The position numbers were made by a program, and so were the translations under genes. The notes below the pieces were generated by a model. That model was not told the DNA's origin and did not search any database. It saw nothing but the letters and a program-made list of their open reading frames with translations. A stretch of 64,000 nucleotides of DNA from Coriaria nepalensis. Lineage: Eukaryota; Streptophyta; Magnoliopsida; Cucurbitales; Coriariaceae. Each line of letters opens with the position of its first letter. The first letter of the stretch is position 1. Where the stretch lies: NCBI GenBank assembly GCA_027186245.1, contig CP114498.1, positions 9,107,001 through 9,171,000 on the forward strand, in the 5' to 3' direction. This document shows positions 1 to 12,075 of the stretch, one piece after another.

Positions 1-102
1 TACAGGTTGAATTGCCTATGGGATACATCATCATTTTTTAGTTTTTTTGTCAATTTATCTCTATTAATATGCCCTGATTCTGAGTTGTTATTCTTTTCCC
101 AG

Positions 103-1483
103 ACAATAAAAAATGATGATCTAGAGGATCCCGGAGCTAGGTTCTGGTACATATGGGGCAGTTCATTTTGGGAAATGGAAAGGTTCCAATGTAGCCATAA
201 AGAGGATCAGGGCCAGCTGTTTTTCTGGGCGTCCATCTGAAAGAGAATGCTTGGTACCATCCATTCTTTTACGAAAATTTTAAATCATGGGTGTTGTTCT
301 TGATAAGTATCTTTAAATTTCAGATCTTCTATATTCAATCTGTATGTTGAGTTAATTTTTGACTTATTTGATGGGTGTAGATTTCAGATTTCTGGAAGAA
401 GGCTCTCATAATGAATTCTTTACATCATCCAAACATTGTTTCGTTCTATGGTATTGTTCGTGATGGTCCTGATGGATCCCTAGCAACCGTGACAGAATTC
501 ATGGTAAAAAGGATAGGCTGTGATGGATCTTTAAAACAATTTTTGCTGAAAAAAGGAAAGGTTGTGATGCTGCACTTCCATTTGCAACTCTATTTTTTTC
601 TTTAAATTCCCATAAAAAATGTATTTTTGTTTCTGTTTCTTGTATGAATGACTGATTCTTATAGAACAATTGACCAGCGTAAGAGACTCATCATAGCAAT
701 GGATGCTGCTTTTGGGATGGAGTCTTTACACGGGAGGAACACTGTTCATTTTGACTTGAAATGTGAGAATCTTCTAGTTAATATGAGAGATCCTCAACGT
801 CCTGTATGCAAGGTGTGCATAAATCTCCATTGTTATGTGCTTTCTCTCCCTTCCTCTTCTTGACAGTATAATGAATAATCAACTTTCGACTGTTCTTCTA
901 GATTGGCGATTTGGGTTTATCCAAGGTAAAACAACACACCTTAGTGTCAGGAGGTGTTCGTGGAACCTTACTTTTGATGGCACCTGAGCTACTTAGTGGA
1001 ATAAGGAACATGGTCACAGAGAAGGTGGGTTATCCTCCTTACAGGACACAGCCTGTGAAATTTTCTTACCTTTAATATGAATCTATAGTATACTATCCTT
1101 TTGTGCAATGCAGATTGATGTTTACTTATTTGGGATTGTTATGTGGGAATTACTTACCGGCAATGAACTGTATTCTGATATGCATTGTGCTTCTATAATT
1201 GGTAACACCAATTCCCCATTTATGCTATACGGTGGTTTTTTTTTCTTTTTTTCTTCTTCTTATTTTCTTTGCTCTCTGCAATATAATATGGATTCAATTC
1301 TTTTGCCTCTAAAATTGGAGGCATAGTAAAGAACACTTTGCGCCCGGAAACTCCAACATGGTGTGATCCGGAATAGAAGACATTGATGGAAAGTTGTTGG
1401 GACTCTGATCCGGCACAGAGACCGTCCTTATCGGAAATTTCCCAGAAGTTGAGGACCATGGCTGCTGCAATGAATGTGAAATG
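103..1483 (+). pseudogene. Raf-like MAPKKK (PB1-kinase type) pseudogene, 3' part
   Basis: The kinase domain of a plant Raf-like MAPKKK, of the type that usually carries an N-terminal PB1 domain. The left end lies outside the window. Exon remnants sit at about 103-253, 381-560, 665-812, 902-1024, 1114-1201 and 1321-1483, mostly with good GT/AG borders. Visible motifs are [33 protein letters not shown] (catalytic loop), IGDLGLSK (DFG equivalent), MAPELLSG and a final MAAAMNVK. Damage: the glycine-rich loop is read in two frames (frameshift near 125-135). An in-frame TAG at 1374-1376 replaces the Trp normally found in the CDPEWK motif. The usual GTLPWMAPE is GTLLLMAPE, and extra residues lie before DGSLKQF. 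Any product would be truncated and lack an intact ATP-binding loop. The family assignment is strong and the pseudogene call is likely; a sequencing error would have to occur at least twice to explain it. Confidence 0.85.
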
Positions 1484-3560
1484 ATCCGATTATGTAAAGC
1501 CATTATGCTTATTCTTCAGATCTCTATATGAATATCCCAGAAAAAAACTACAATAATTAAAAGGGATGAAGGAAGGCCATTCTCCAAACTGGGTACTACT
1601 AAAGCTTAGGCTTACTCACTTATATTACTTTACTATATGTATACTTAGGTTCTTGCAGATGTAAAATGTATATGATTACTTAGTTACTTCATACTTGTAT
1701 GCTGTAAGAATGCATACATCAAAATTCTCTTGCAAGATGAAGTGGGAAGATATAAATTAGGATATATTTCTTGATTGTGGTTGGTCTGATTACTGTTTAT
1801 TACTTAAAAACTAAATTTTCGAATGCCTGATCAGCATGATTAGATGGAGATTATTACATTTTTAAACAGGATTGACTTTTGTTCTTTCTTATTCTATATT
1901 AGAGTTGGTCAAATGATTAAGGTGATATATGTACATATATGGGTGGTACCATCTAATAATTTCTCGCAAAATATATAGCTTGGCGTCAACAACTCTAATC
2001 TCTCAACCTCTTTAAGGACTCAAACATAGAATAACATACAGGTCAAATGCTGTGACACCATCTTCTCCACTACGGAGGCTTGGTCCTCTAGATTACCTAA
2101 TACACTGGTTAGACTTTTAGTCTAAAGTCAGTATGGTTTTATTTTTATTTTTAATTATAAACTAATAAGCAATCTGTGTGCAGGTCAAGAATGAACAAGA
2201 AACACATTTTTTCATTATATATTATATTTTGATTTGCAAGTGGCAAGTCTAAATTTGTTGATCGATAATATACACACAAAAAAAGTGCATGGGAAAACAT
2301 TTATACATATATCTATAGGTCTACATATATTAAATCTTATATTATCGATGATAAAATGGTAATTTAGTGATATCAATCTCACCCGAAACTTAATAAATCG
2401 GATTCGAGTTATATAGAGAAATAAAAAAACCGTAATTTTTAAAAGATATAGAGAAGAAGAAAAAGGCATATTATTTATATATAACTAATGCTTATCTTCT
2501 TATCAGGACCATATTAATTAATAGACATGGTAAGCTCTCAGTTAAGGGTCCTAACTCCTAAGGTTTGGTCTTATTTGATGATGCAATAAATTAGACACCA
2601 AATAAGAATGCATGAATAGGTTTATTCTTTGCTTGAGTAAAAAGACAAGCAGAAGGCATTTTTTTTATTTTCTCTTAAAGATCTGAGTCCATTTGATAAT
2701 TAAGATTTTGTATTTGCTTAATTTTTGGAACTTTGATAGCTTTCCTCTTGTAATTTCTAGGTGGGTGCGGTTCTGTACACCCTTGCTAGCTCCTCATCAC
2801 TTAATTAATTTGATTAATAAAAGTCACCAAATATAATATATTAATTATTAATTAATTAATTAATTAATTAATTAGTTAAAAGAAAACAAAGGTCAAATGG
2901 GATATTTCTTCTTAAAGGTTTGAATCTTTTTATTAATTTAAGATAATCACATTCAATTTTTCCTTCTCTTTTAGTTTAATCATTCGTTCAAGCAACCGAT
3001 TAGTATTGTTTTCATACATTGACGAGAATATCATTCCATATCAAGAATGATAGTTTTAAGAATTCAATATATAAAATGAAGATGATTATTCTATTTATTA
3101 AAAAATATTAAAATTTAATTAAAATTTTAAATTTCTATATGATATTAGAGCTGTATCAAGACCAAATTAAACATATTTATCAAAATTCAACACTAGCTAA
3201 TCCTAATTAATTAATGTTAATTTATTAGGGTGCCTTGACAATGGAACATTTCAAGGAGAATGGGGACAAACTAGAAGAATGGAGGTTTCTTAATGTACTG
3301 TTTAGCATGCCTCCCAAACAATGAACTAATAGTTCTCCTCATGGGAGAAAACAGGCAGTTGCAATTAAATATTACAAAAAGCAGAAGAAAATTTTGTGTA
3401 TGCTTTGTCCAGTTGCATGGATTAAGTTCTTAAATATGGAAGATAAAAAAGTATTCATCATCCTTTGGAGGAAGAGAGAGAGAGACCATATAGAAACCCT
3501 AGCTGTAAGACTTTTCTTTTGTTTATGTAATTAAGCATCAAAATGATCACCCACTCTTCC
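1484..3560. other. AT-rich intergenic region
   Basis: No coding signal was recognised on either strand. The short ORFs have no domain and do not splice into anything recognisable. It holds a (TTAA/TAAT)n run near 2840-2872 and a GA-rich stretch near 3473-3486. The right end is the presumed promoter of the MYB gene. Confidence 0.6.
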
Positions 3561-3563
3561 AAC

Positions 3564-3572
3564 CTATAAAAT
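3564..3572 (+). promoter_or_regulatory. Candidate TATA box of the MYB gene
   Basis: CTATAAAAT lies about 145 bases before the MYB start codon and is followed by a CT/GA-rich leader. The match to the plant TATA consensus is good, but its use is inferred from position only. Confidence 0.5.
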
Positions 3573-3715
3573 CCTTGTTTTCCTCTTCATTATTCTTCAC
3601 ACAATATCAGAACAGCTGCTGCTCTTCAGATCAAATCTACTTAGGGAAAAAAAAGAGAGAGAGAGATCATTGATCAAACATAATTATATAGGGATCGTAA
3701 TAAACGAAGATCCGT

Positions 3716-5547
3716 ATGGGTCGAGCTCCGTGTTGCGATAAAGCCAACGTGAAGAAGGGACCGTGGTCGGTCGAAGAAGATGCTACGCTCAAGTCTTATA
3801 TCGAACAGTTTGGAACCGGAGGCAACTGGATTGCTCTTCCCCAAAAGATTGGTATATTTTACAATCACTCTCTGTGGAAATAATGAATAAGAACTTGTCC
3901 GTGTTTCCATTGTTACCGACGTAATTAACTTTAGTGTCGTCCGATTGATTTGACATAAGTATTATAGGGAGATATAGAAACACTCTTGTGAAGATATCAT
4001 GATTTGATTTTTGTTTGTAGAGGTGCATGTATATATAGTTTTCAGAAATGATTATTTTTTTGCCCTAATCATTTTCTTTTTTTGGGGGGGGGGGGGGGGG
4101 GGGGGGTTGATTGATAGGACTTAAGAGATGTGGGAAGAGTTGCAGGCTGAGATGGTTGAATTACTTGAGACCAAACATCAAGCATGGTGGATTCTCTGAA
4201 GAAGAGGACGATCTCATATGTAAACTCTACATAAGTATTGGCAGCAGGTAATAACTTATTTTATCCTCTCTCTCTTCTCATTCTTCATTGAGCTTTAGCC
4301 CCACCCATGTTTCTTCATCTGACTAATCTATTGTCCTTTTTTTTGGTCAGTGATTCTCTTACCTAGAATTCAGTAACTCTCCTATCTTATACTCCTTAGA
4401 TCTTCTTGTTGTAGCCTTTTGTCCGATTTGTTTCCTTTTGTACCTATGTCTTGTCTGCAGCGGTTTACTAGATACTCTAACTCCATGTTACAATTTTTTT
4501 TTGCATATAGGTGGTCCATAATTGCAGCTCAACTGCCTGGAAGAACAGATAATGACATAAAAAATTACTGGAATACTAGACTAAAGAAAAAATTGCTCGG
4601 AAAGCGCAAGCAGTCTTATGCCAATAGACTCTCCGTTAATGATCAGGTTTGCTAATTATAATCATTATACTTTCTTTTTTTCCTTTTGATTTAATATTGC
4701 ATTAGGGCAGCACTAGGCCATGAGTACATGATCATTCCACTTTGGTCATGTTCTAACTTGTGCACCTAGCTAATTACTTAATCAATTGATCTCTAACCTG
4801 ATGGAATTTACTTAAAATCAGGACTCAAGAGAGGGGAAAACCGGCATCGAGGGTATCCTGGCCTTGAGCAACTCGGCCATGGAAAGACTTCAACTTCATA
4901 TGCACCTTCAAAGACTTCAAAACAACCCACTCTCCTTCTACAACAACTCCACACTGTGGCCAAAGTTGCAAAACATTTTACAAAACAATGATCAAGGCCC
5001 TAACCTTAATCCTTTGATGCAACAACATCTGTTGCCTACGGATCCTCAGACTAGTTCTATTACCCTTGCACGAGAAAAGTATGAAGGAAATGAATTTGGT
5101 AACAACACTCAAATTAACCATTATTTGATGTTGAACGCAGACGATACAGAACTGTCTAATGTGAAGACAGACTCAAACTCGAAACAGAAAATATTTAGTT
5201 ACACTCCAATCTTGACCACAACACAGTTTCACTCTGAAACAGTTGGATCCGATCAGCACCAAGCACCATGCTCTCAATTAGCCGAACTTGACGCTATTCT
5301 CAATGGCAAGACTACCGGTTGTACAACAACATTGGCGCCGGACACTGAACAAATAGCTGAGTTTGATTGTTTCAAAGAAATGAATGGATCATCATCGAAA
5401 GACAACTTGATTTGGTGGTCTAATGAATTTGAGAACGCAAAATCAACATCTTCCAACTCTTGGGATTCAATGAGTACATGTGTTCCTCAACATGTGGGGA
5501 TGATGTTACAAGACTATCATGAATTAGGTTACAATTACAATCTGTAG
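3716..5547 (+). CDS. MYB36: R2R3-MYB transcription factor, subgroup 14 (MYB36-like)
   Basis: A nuclear DNA-binding regulator of the subgroup that includes MYB36 (endodermal Casparian-strip programme), MYB68 and the RAX proteins. Exons 3716-3851, 4118-4247, 4511-4646 and 4822-5547 join in frame to give 375 residues. The start MGRAPCCDK is the invariant N-terminus of the subgroup. R2 spans about residues 14-64 and R3 about 67-117, with the regularly spaced Trp residues. R3 includes [20 protein letters not shown] and [14 protein letters not shown]. The tail carries [13 protein letters not shown] and [13 protein letters not shown], typical of the MYB36 branch, followed by an Asn/Gln/Ser-rich region. 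The first intron contains a 23-base G run just before its acceptor. The assignment to MYB36 rather than a sister paralogue rests on the C-terminal motif and on the neighbouring genes. Role in this plant is inferred. Confidence 0.92.
4084..4106 (+). repeat. Poly-G tract (23 G) in MYB intron 1
   Basis: An uninterrupted run of 23 G lies in the first intron, ending 11 bases before the acceptor AG (4116-4117). It occupies the place where a pyrimidine tract would be expected. The length may be unstable or a sequencing artefact. Confidence 0.9.
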
Positions 5548-6697
5548 GGACAGAGATTTATATTTACTTGTCCTGGTCCATATTAAAAGGTACTTGAGCT
5601 AGGCAGATTATTCAATATTGTTGGCTTTTGTAAAATGTGTGTTAATAACAAACATCAGTGCATGTCTTACTCATAGTGTTGAATGCTGTAATGTTTTCTA
5701 TTTAAGAATATGAAAAACCAAACATTGTGTTCTACATTAACGTACCCATTTCGAGGAGGAACGCAGATTGACTTAGTTATTATGGTCAAAAGATCCGGAA
5801 AAAGATTCTCCAGTAAGATTCTCTAATAATATTCTCTAATTATTTATTATTTAATATCAAATCATGGACCCCTCTTCTAGCTAGTTTTTTTTTTTTTTTT
5901 TTTTTTTCTGTAATCTATTTTCGATTTTAGCTGCATCTAACTCGGACCACAACCAGTCATTTAGTTAGATTTCATTGCTTGTTTCAATATATACACATCC
6001 ATAGGAACCACTACGTAATGCATCAAAAAAAAAAAAAAGATTGACATGAATCTCGTAGAATACGAATTAATCAAAGAGAAATTAGATGTATGCATTATTA
6101 GTTCATCATGTTTTTTTTTGTTTTTTTATTTTATTTTATTTTAATTAATTGTTTTATATTATGATGAGGTAATTATAATTGAATGCATTTTGGTTTATAG
6201 AAATTTGAGTTTCTATCTCAAAATTAATTAGTTATGAAAGTATTTACATATTTTTTTATGTAGTAAATTTATCAAATATTCTCTTTCAGATGTGACATAT
6301 AATATTCTCATACGCCCCTCACGTGTGGCATGTGAAAGAGCAGGTGTAGCGGTTATTCCAATCATGTGTTGAGTCTAGTTCTGATAGCATGATAAATTGA
6401 TGATTACATTAATTTTTTCTCCTAAAATGCCCTAGAAGAAAACATAAATCTTCCAACATTTTCCCTTACTTGTGGATTGATCATTCCAAAAACTTAACAA
6501 GTGACATAATAAGTGACTGATATTTATCAATAGAGTGTAGACAAATCTACTTATGATATAACTCTAATATCATATAAAAATTAAACTTTCTATTTCAAAA
6601 TTAATTAACTATAAGAAAATTTGATTCATTTTTTTAATATATTAATTTTATAAATACTTTCTTTCAAATATATAATATAATATTTTCAATATAATAT
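5548..6697. other. AT-rich intergenic region with degenerate direct repeats
   Basis: The 3' flank of the MYB gene, then AT-rich DNA with T and A runs and (TTTTA)n. About 6205-6310 and 6585-6692 are related: both contain a TTTCTATxTCAAAATTAATTA core, a T-rich middle and an ATATAATATTxTCA end. No gene was recognised. Confidence 0.55.
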
Positions 6698-7046
6698 TGA
6701 TAGAAGTGTATGCAGAGGAGCGCTGATGCTCTAATCCGATGCGTGAGACTCAAGTCAAACGAAGTAGCGTTCGGCAAGAGAAGGTCAGTTGGGGCTTGTT
6801 ATAAGGAATAACGAATGAATCCTCGATTCATGCACCGGAAATGTAAATTACTCATTTCATTCACTATGGCAAGATCTCTGCCCAGTAAATAGCTTTGACA
6901 TCTTTCACTCAATTCTCTCCATGATCATAGAGATCATCAGAATGCTTTTCTTTCCTTGTAAACTTCATTGTACAACTATATATATATTTACATCAGATGT
7001 TTTTTAAATTTGAGGATTTGAGTTTTTCATACAGAGATCTTGTGCA
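6698..7046 (+). repeat. Candidate 5' LTR of a Ty1-copia element
   Basis: The segment starts TGATAG, ends TGCA and lies directly before a tRNA-Met-type primer binding site and a copia gag-like reading frame. The size (about 350 bp) suits a copia LTR. The boundaries are inferred because no matching 3' LTR is present in the window. Confidence 0.45.
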
Positions 7047-7059
7047 TGGTATCAGAGTA
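7047..7059 (+). other. Retrotransposon primer binding site
   Basis: TGGTATCAGAGTA matches the site complementary to the 3' end of plant initiator tRNA-Met (usual form TGGTATCAGAGC). That is the standard minus-strand priming site of Ty1-copia elements. It lies directly after the candidate LTR. Confidence 0.75.
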
Positions 7060-8420
7060 TGTTTCTTTCTCCAACGAGTATCGATCCCTCTCTCTCATCC
7101 ATGGCTTCCGCTCCTACCACTAATGATTCTCCCATTGTTACCCCACTAATCAACACCAACACCACCCCTCCTATTTATGTCTTAACGTTGCGTTTCAGAT
7201 CCCTGATAAACTCACTCGTTCCAACCACCCGCAGTGGCGTCCACAATTTGAAGCTCTTCCCATCGGCTATGGCCTTCAGGGGTACATTGATGGTTCATTT
7301 CCATGCCCTGCTCCAACTGCTACATCCCCATCATCTCTTCTCACTGGATTCGCCGAGATAAGCTCATCCTCAAAACTATTTTTTCCACTGTTACCACTGA
7401 AATTTCACCCTTGATCTCCTCTATCCCAACCTCTCACAAAGCCTGGGCAATCTTGAAACGTCTTTACGCGAGAACATTTCACTCTCGTGTTCTTCAACTC
7501 AAGGAAGAATTGACTCTCACTCAGCGGGGATCCAAATCGGTGATTTATTTTCTTCATGAAATTAAGAAACTTGCGGATGAACTTGAGCTTATTGATCCCC
7601 TCTAACGAATGATGATCTAACGTTAAATGTGCTACAGGGTCTCGGTCCTGATTTTTGTGAAATTGCAGGTCCCATCCGCGCACGGGAAACCTCTTTGACT
7701 TTTGAAGAGCTCCACGACATACTTGTTGGCCATGAACTGTATCTTCGTCGTCTGGACAAGTCGTCCTCCTCTCTGATTGCCACTGCAAATTTCAGTCAAA
7801 CGAAAGGGTCTTCCTCTTGTGTCTTTTGGGTATGGTGGCTTACCGAACCAAATGTCAATATTGTGGAGCATTGGGCCATTCTGTTATCAGGTGCCCAAAG
7901 ATCATCAATGCTCTTAATGCTCAGGCCCATTGTGCCTTAACCTGATCAACCCCAAGATCAACAGTGGCTTGTCGACTCAGGTGCTTCGCATAACATCACA
8001 TCAAATCTTACTAACCTCAGTATTAATATAGAATATGATGGAACGAGGTGGTTATATGCGATGATTCAGGTTTGTTGATTTCGTACAGTAGGTCAATTAT
8101 CTTTTAAATCTCCCTCCCTCATTTAATCTTCACGATACTTTATATATCCCAGTTAAAAAAACTGTAGTCTTTATTCATAATTTTACTAAACATAATAATA
8201 TATCTATAGATTTGTACCGGATTATCTTCCTGTGAAGGATCGGAGTATAAGGGCAACGATCCTCTGCAAAGACAGTGAGAATGGTGTCTATCCTTTATCA
8301 GGCTCTCTTAAGCAAGTGTCCAACAAGACGGTAGTGTATATTCATGAGCTCTTGTTATGGACGGTTGGCATAAGAGATTGGGCCATCCCTTGTCAAAGAT
8401 TGTTATTCACTTAATAAATT
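7060..8420 (+). mobile_element. Degenerate Ty1-copia gag-protease region
   Basis: The 5' coding part of a copia polyprotein with many stops and frame changes. In order: gag N-terminus HPQWRPQFEALPIGYGLQGY (about 7225-7285); the gag body at about 7360-7785, with SHKAWAILKRLYA, FLHEIKKLADELE and LTFEELHDILVGHE; a zinc knuckle CQYCGAFGHSVIRC (about 7850-7895); an aspartic protease core WLVDSGASHNIT (about 7965-8000); and a pre-integrase segment YPLSGSLKQVSNKTVVYIHE (about 8290-8350). Integrase, reverse transcriptase and 3' LTR are absent, so the copy is 3'-truncated and inactive. A similar but separate RT/RNase H relic lies at 36813-37556 on the other strand. Confidence 0.88.
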
Positions 8421-8766
8421 CTCTAAAATTACCTATTACGTCCTCCTCTTCTTCCCAATGCAGAAGAGGTACTGTTTTTTTTTTTTTTTAAAGGTGAGTG
8501 ACATTGTAGTTCTACTGAGCAAGACTTTGTAAAGCATTTGACGATTTCTCTTGCTATAGTACGTTGGCTCATCAGGGGATAAGCTTAAACCAGTTGCATT
8601 CTTGGTGTGTTCCTTCACTTGTCAAAATGAGTTTCAGCAACAATATGGCTCGTCTATTTTCCTATCCAACTGCCCAATTATGGCGCCCTTTTAGAACACT
8701 TTTTTGCCTTTGGTTTGAAGTTGACATCTAATTTTCGACTACCTATTTAAAAATGTTTATGTACGA

Positions 8767-9237
8767 ATGCAGATTGCGCTACAAAGGTCTAACCGGAAAC
8801 TTTCCATGGCCGAGGAGTCGAGCGGTGGCAATAGTTCCTTCAAGATGGTCCACAATCACAGTCCCAAGTATTTTTTAAAACCAGAACTTCGAAATGAGAA
8901 CAGCAAAGGTAATGCTTCCTTTTCCAATGACAAGTCAATACTAATTATGGTCTTTTATGAATTAAAATGTTGCAGCATTCCTTTCTCAATCGAGGATATT
9001 ATCGGTTCTCTAGAAGATGTGACTTTTAAAGATGTAGAATTTCCTAAAGAGCTGCTCGATGAAACCCGGAAGCTTTCGAGTTTTACTGAAGTAAATATGC
9101 TGCTTGATCATCTTACTATGAGCAAGCAAGAATGGATATTCATTAAGTCTAATGACTTTGTTTTGTTTTATGATCAAATAGATTTTTCATTTGCTTTAAT
9201 TCTTGGAGCTACAAGATTTTCTAATATTATATATTAG
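8767..9237 (+). other. Unassigned open stretch next to the copia relic
   Basis: A 156-codon open frame with ATG, including HNHSPKYFLKPELRNEN and SIEDIIGSLEDVTFKDVEF. I recognise no family. It is longer than its random neighbours, but it is AT-rich and lies just downstream of transposon debris. It may be a remnant of captured or retroelement sequence. The flanks 8421-8766 and 9238-9345 hold nothing I can name. Confidence 0.2.
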
Positions 9238-9345
9238 ACCCATCTAATTACTCGACTTTATATAATGATAAGTATGAGACAATGATTAATAGAACTTAGG
9301 GAAATCTAAACTAAATTACTAAAAAAAAACAAAGAGAATGATCAG

Positions 9346-10803
9346 TCAGGCAGTGATGATTTCTTCCGCCAAGAGATTGAAATTTTGAGTGGAACTCCCA
9401 TTGATTTCAGCAGCCTTGAAAGCAAGCCTCTTAAGAACATCAATCTTCTCCCTCATTTCCTTTCCCTCCTTGCCTAACAACACCTTTTCCAAACCAGTAA
9501 CCACTCCTCTCTTTGTAAAAACCCCCCCTTCAACTCCCAACCCAATTCCCCAAACACTCTCCACAACCCTTGTATTCAACTTCTGATCACCGATAAACGG
9601 GCGGCACATCATCGGCACGCCACCAGCGATGCTCTCCATAAATGAATTCCAACCTCCGTGCGTGACGAACACGCCGATCGAACCGTGCCGGAGCACTTCC
9701 GCTTGGGGGGCCCACGGAACAAATTTCCCCACCTCCTTCGTCCGTTCGAGGAACCCCTTGGGCAACTTCTCTTTGGGGTCGCCTCGAAACGACCAAAGGA
9801 ACGGGACTTTAGTTTCCTCTAGCGCATCCGCTAGGGCTTCTAGTTCGTTAGAAGGGGGCGTTATGAAACTGCCCAGGCTGATGTAAGCAACCGAGTGGGG
9901 CCCGTGTTTGTTGAGCCATGTGAAGCAGCCATACTCATCCAGTTGCGGCAGTTGTTGAGGCGACGAGGTTAGATTGAATGGACCAATGTTTAGGAAGTTT
10001 TGGAATTTTGAGGCGAGTGATATTGAGGATTCGGGTGCTATCTCTTCAAAGGAATTCATAGCAACGGCTTTTGCTTTTGGCAGAGTTTGTCCCACTTTCT
10101 GCAGCATTACTGCGAAGGGTGATTCTAAGTTTCCTTGTACTACTCCTTCTGGTAAATCAATTCCACGTATTCTTGAAAACCCAGGAATGAAGTCCATGCT
10201 TTTCTCTTCAAATCCTTTATTAAGATATGATTAATCAAAATATAAGTGAATTAAGGTCATCATAATTCATAAGATTATTGCTATATAGAGAAGAGAATCA
10301 ATATTACCAGAATGGCCGGCGAGTGTTCGACGTATTAAGTCGGTTTCTACGTGACAAAGTAGGGAGAGAGGCCCGGCGGTCCACAGCGGAACCCACGGGA
10401 CATTCATTTCCTCCGCCATCTCTCCGACGAACCACAAAAACGCATCGCTAATCAGACACCCGATCTCTGCCCCACTCTCCGCCACCGCCAACTCCAACCC
10501 CTTCCTAAAGCTCTCACGCGCTACCTTCAAGAAATATTCAATGGGCTCCACCGGATTCCCTCTAAACTCGTACCCTTCTGGCAACCCATCGTCCACGTCA
10601 TATGGCTTTAAGCTCTCACATGACCCGCCTTTTAAAACGGCGGCGTTTGACTTGGCCGTGCTGAAGAAGGAGAACTTCACGCTCGGAGCTGCCGCTGAGA
10701 GCCTACGTGTCAGGCTGAGAAGCGGCCCGGCGTGGGTCCCAAATGGGAAGGCCATGACTGCAACATGCTGCCTTCTTGCCTCAATGGCGCCGCTTGCATG
10801 CAT
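9346..10803 (-). CDS. UDP-glycosyltransferase, UGT78 type (flavonoid 3-O-glucosyltransferase-like)
   Basis: A cytosolic GT-B enzyme expected to transfer a sugar from UDP-sugar to the 3-hydroxyl of flavonols or anthocyanidins. Exon 1 is 10803-10308 and exon 2 is 10205-9346, with a GT-AG intron; they join in frame to 451 residues, the usual length. The N-terminal AFPFGTHAGPLL supplies the catalytic His (residue 24) and CLISDAFLWF supplies the partner Asp. The 44-residue PSPG box spans about 330-373, from WAPQAEVLRH to PFIGDQKLN. Its last residue is Gln, which in this family usually goes with UDP-glucose. The usual HCGWNS is HGGWNS here, a Cys-to-Gly change. The C-terminal VEGGVFTKRGV resembles UGT78D proteins. 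Nearest relatives and acceptor are inferred. The neighbours give no pathway context. Confidence 0.88.
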
Positions 10804-12075
10804 TCTTAATCAATCCGGTGGAAATTACTCAGAAGGAGAGGGAGAGAGGGAAAGAGAGAGAGAGAGTTTTAAGGAAACGTCAGGGGAATGAGATGGTAGC
10901 TAGGAATGCAAAAGAGTGTGAGATCTAAAGAGAGATTAGAGGGAAGTAAGCAAATGAATTTAGAGCCAAGAACGTGTCCTATTCTGAGAAGATTTTTTTC
11001 GCCGAACTATCGATATATTATTTATTATATAATAAAATCTTTATTACAATAGGTAGGTGTTAAGTGCAAGTGCAGTAATATATGCAGGTGAGGCATTCTA
11101 ATAAATCGGTTCTTACATGATCCGATCAATTCGATTAAGCCCTTGCCAATCAAACAAAAATTTATTATAATTTATTAATATTAAATATTAAAAAATTAGA
11201 TCCATTTAAACTCCATCCCGTAAATCTGACTCGATCTGAGATAAACCCAATAAACTACACGAACTAGATCCGGATATTATTTTTACAAAAATGAAACATC
11301 CCAACCCGACCCGAATAATGCAAGGCTCGATGCGGGCCAGTCAATCCGTTTTGACACCCGAGTATATTTATATCACTCATATGTCCAGAGCACCGACTAT
11401 ATTTATGAAGTTAGCGCAGAGTGGTGGGCTACAAGGAATGTGTGTGATGGGCCCATGGATACCCTCTGGTTCTATTTTATGCGATGGGCCGCAATAATCA
11501 ACTAGTACTAGACTAGGCACATGCCATTTTCATCAAGTACAACCTGCTCTTGAAGGTTTTCTTTCTTGATTTAGTTCCTTAGCTCTGTCCTTCCATTAAT
11601 GCCGCCGTTGATTTCGCCATTGATTACATTCACCAACTTACATGCTTTCTCATCAAAAAGTTGACTACCTCTACAGATTGCTAGACCTGTCCATTTCATA
11701 TTAACAACCACCATATAATCTTTCCTACTTCTAGATTCAAGATTTCAAATCACCGAGGTTGACTAAATCTCCCGTCGTCGCTCGTAAACATTGTAGTTGA
11801 ACACATCCACATAAAATTATGATGTCTTTGTAACCGAACACTAGCAAATAGCTCATAAAACATTATTTGTTAGCCCATTTCCCACAAAAAGTGAGGGAAA
11901 AAACAAAAGTGGCAATCATTATGGAACATGGGTGCCACCAAGAAGTTTGACACTTTTTCCCTCCTTCATTCAACAACTCTTAATAAAAACATTATAAGTA
12001 TAACAAACATTATATTCAACTCTTCCCTCTTCAAGAAGCCAAAAAAAGAGAATCAAAGCCGGCCACTTCATCACA
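10804..12075. other. Intergenic region between UGT and PR-1 genes
   Basis: A GA-rich microsatellite (about 10836-10864) lies in the 5' leader of the minus-strand UGT. The rest is AT-rich with no gene recognised. The right part is the presumed promoter of the plus-strand PR-1 gene. Confidence 0.55.
11661..11764 (+). promoter_or_regulatory. Two W-box cores upstream of PR-1
   Basis: TTGACT occurs at 11661-11666 and 11759-11764, about 410 and 315 bases before the PR-1 start codon. TTGAC[C/T] is the WRKY-factor core that often controls PR-1 genes. Two short matches can arise by chance, so this is only suggestive. Confidence 0.3.

Noticed and set aside
7405..7788. Minus-strand 127-codon ORF opposite the copia gag
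   Set aside because: It is an antisense shadow of the gag sequence, which has clear domain similarity on the plus strand.
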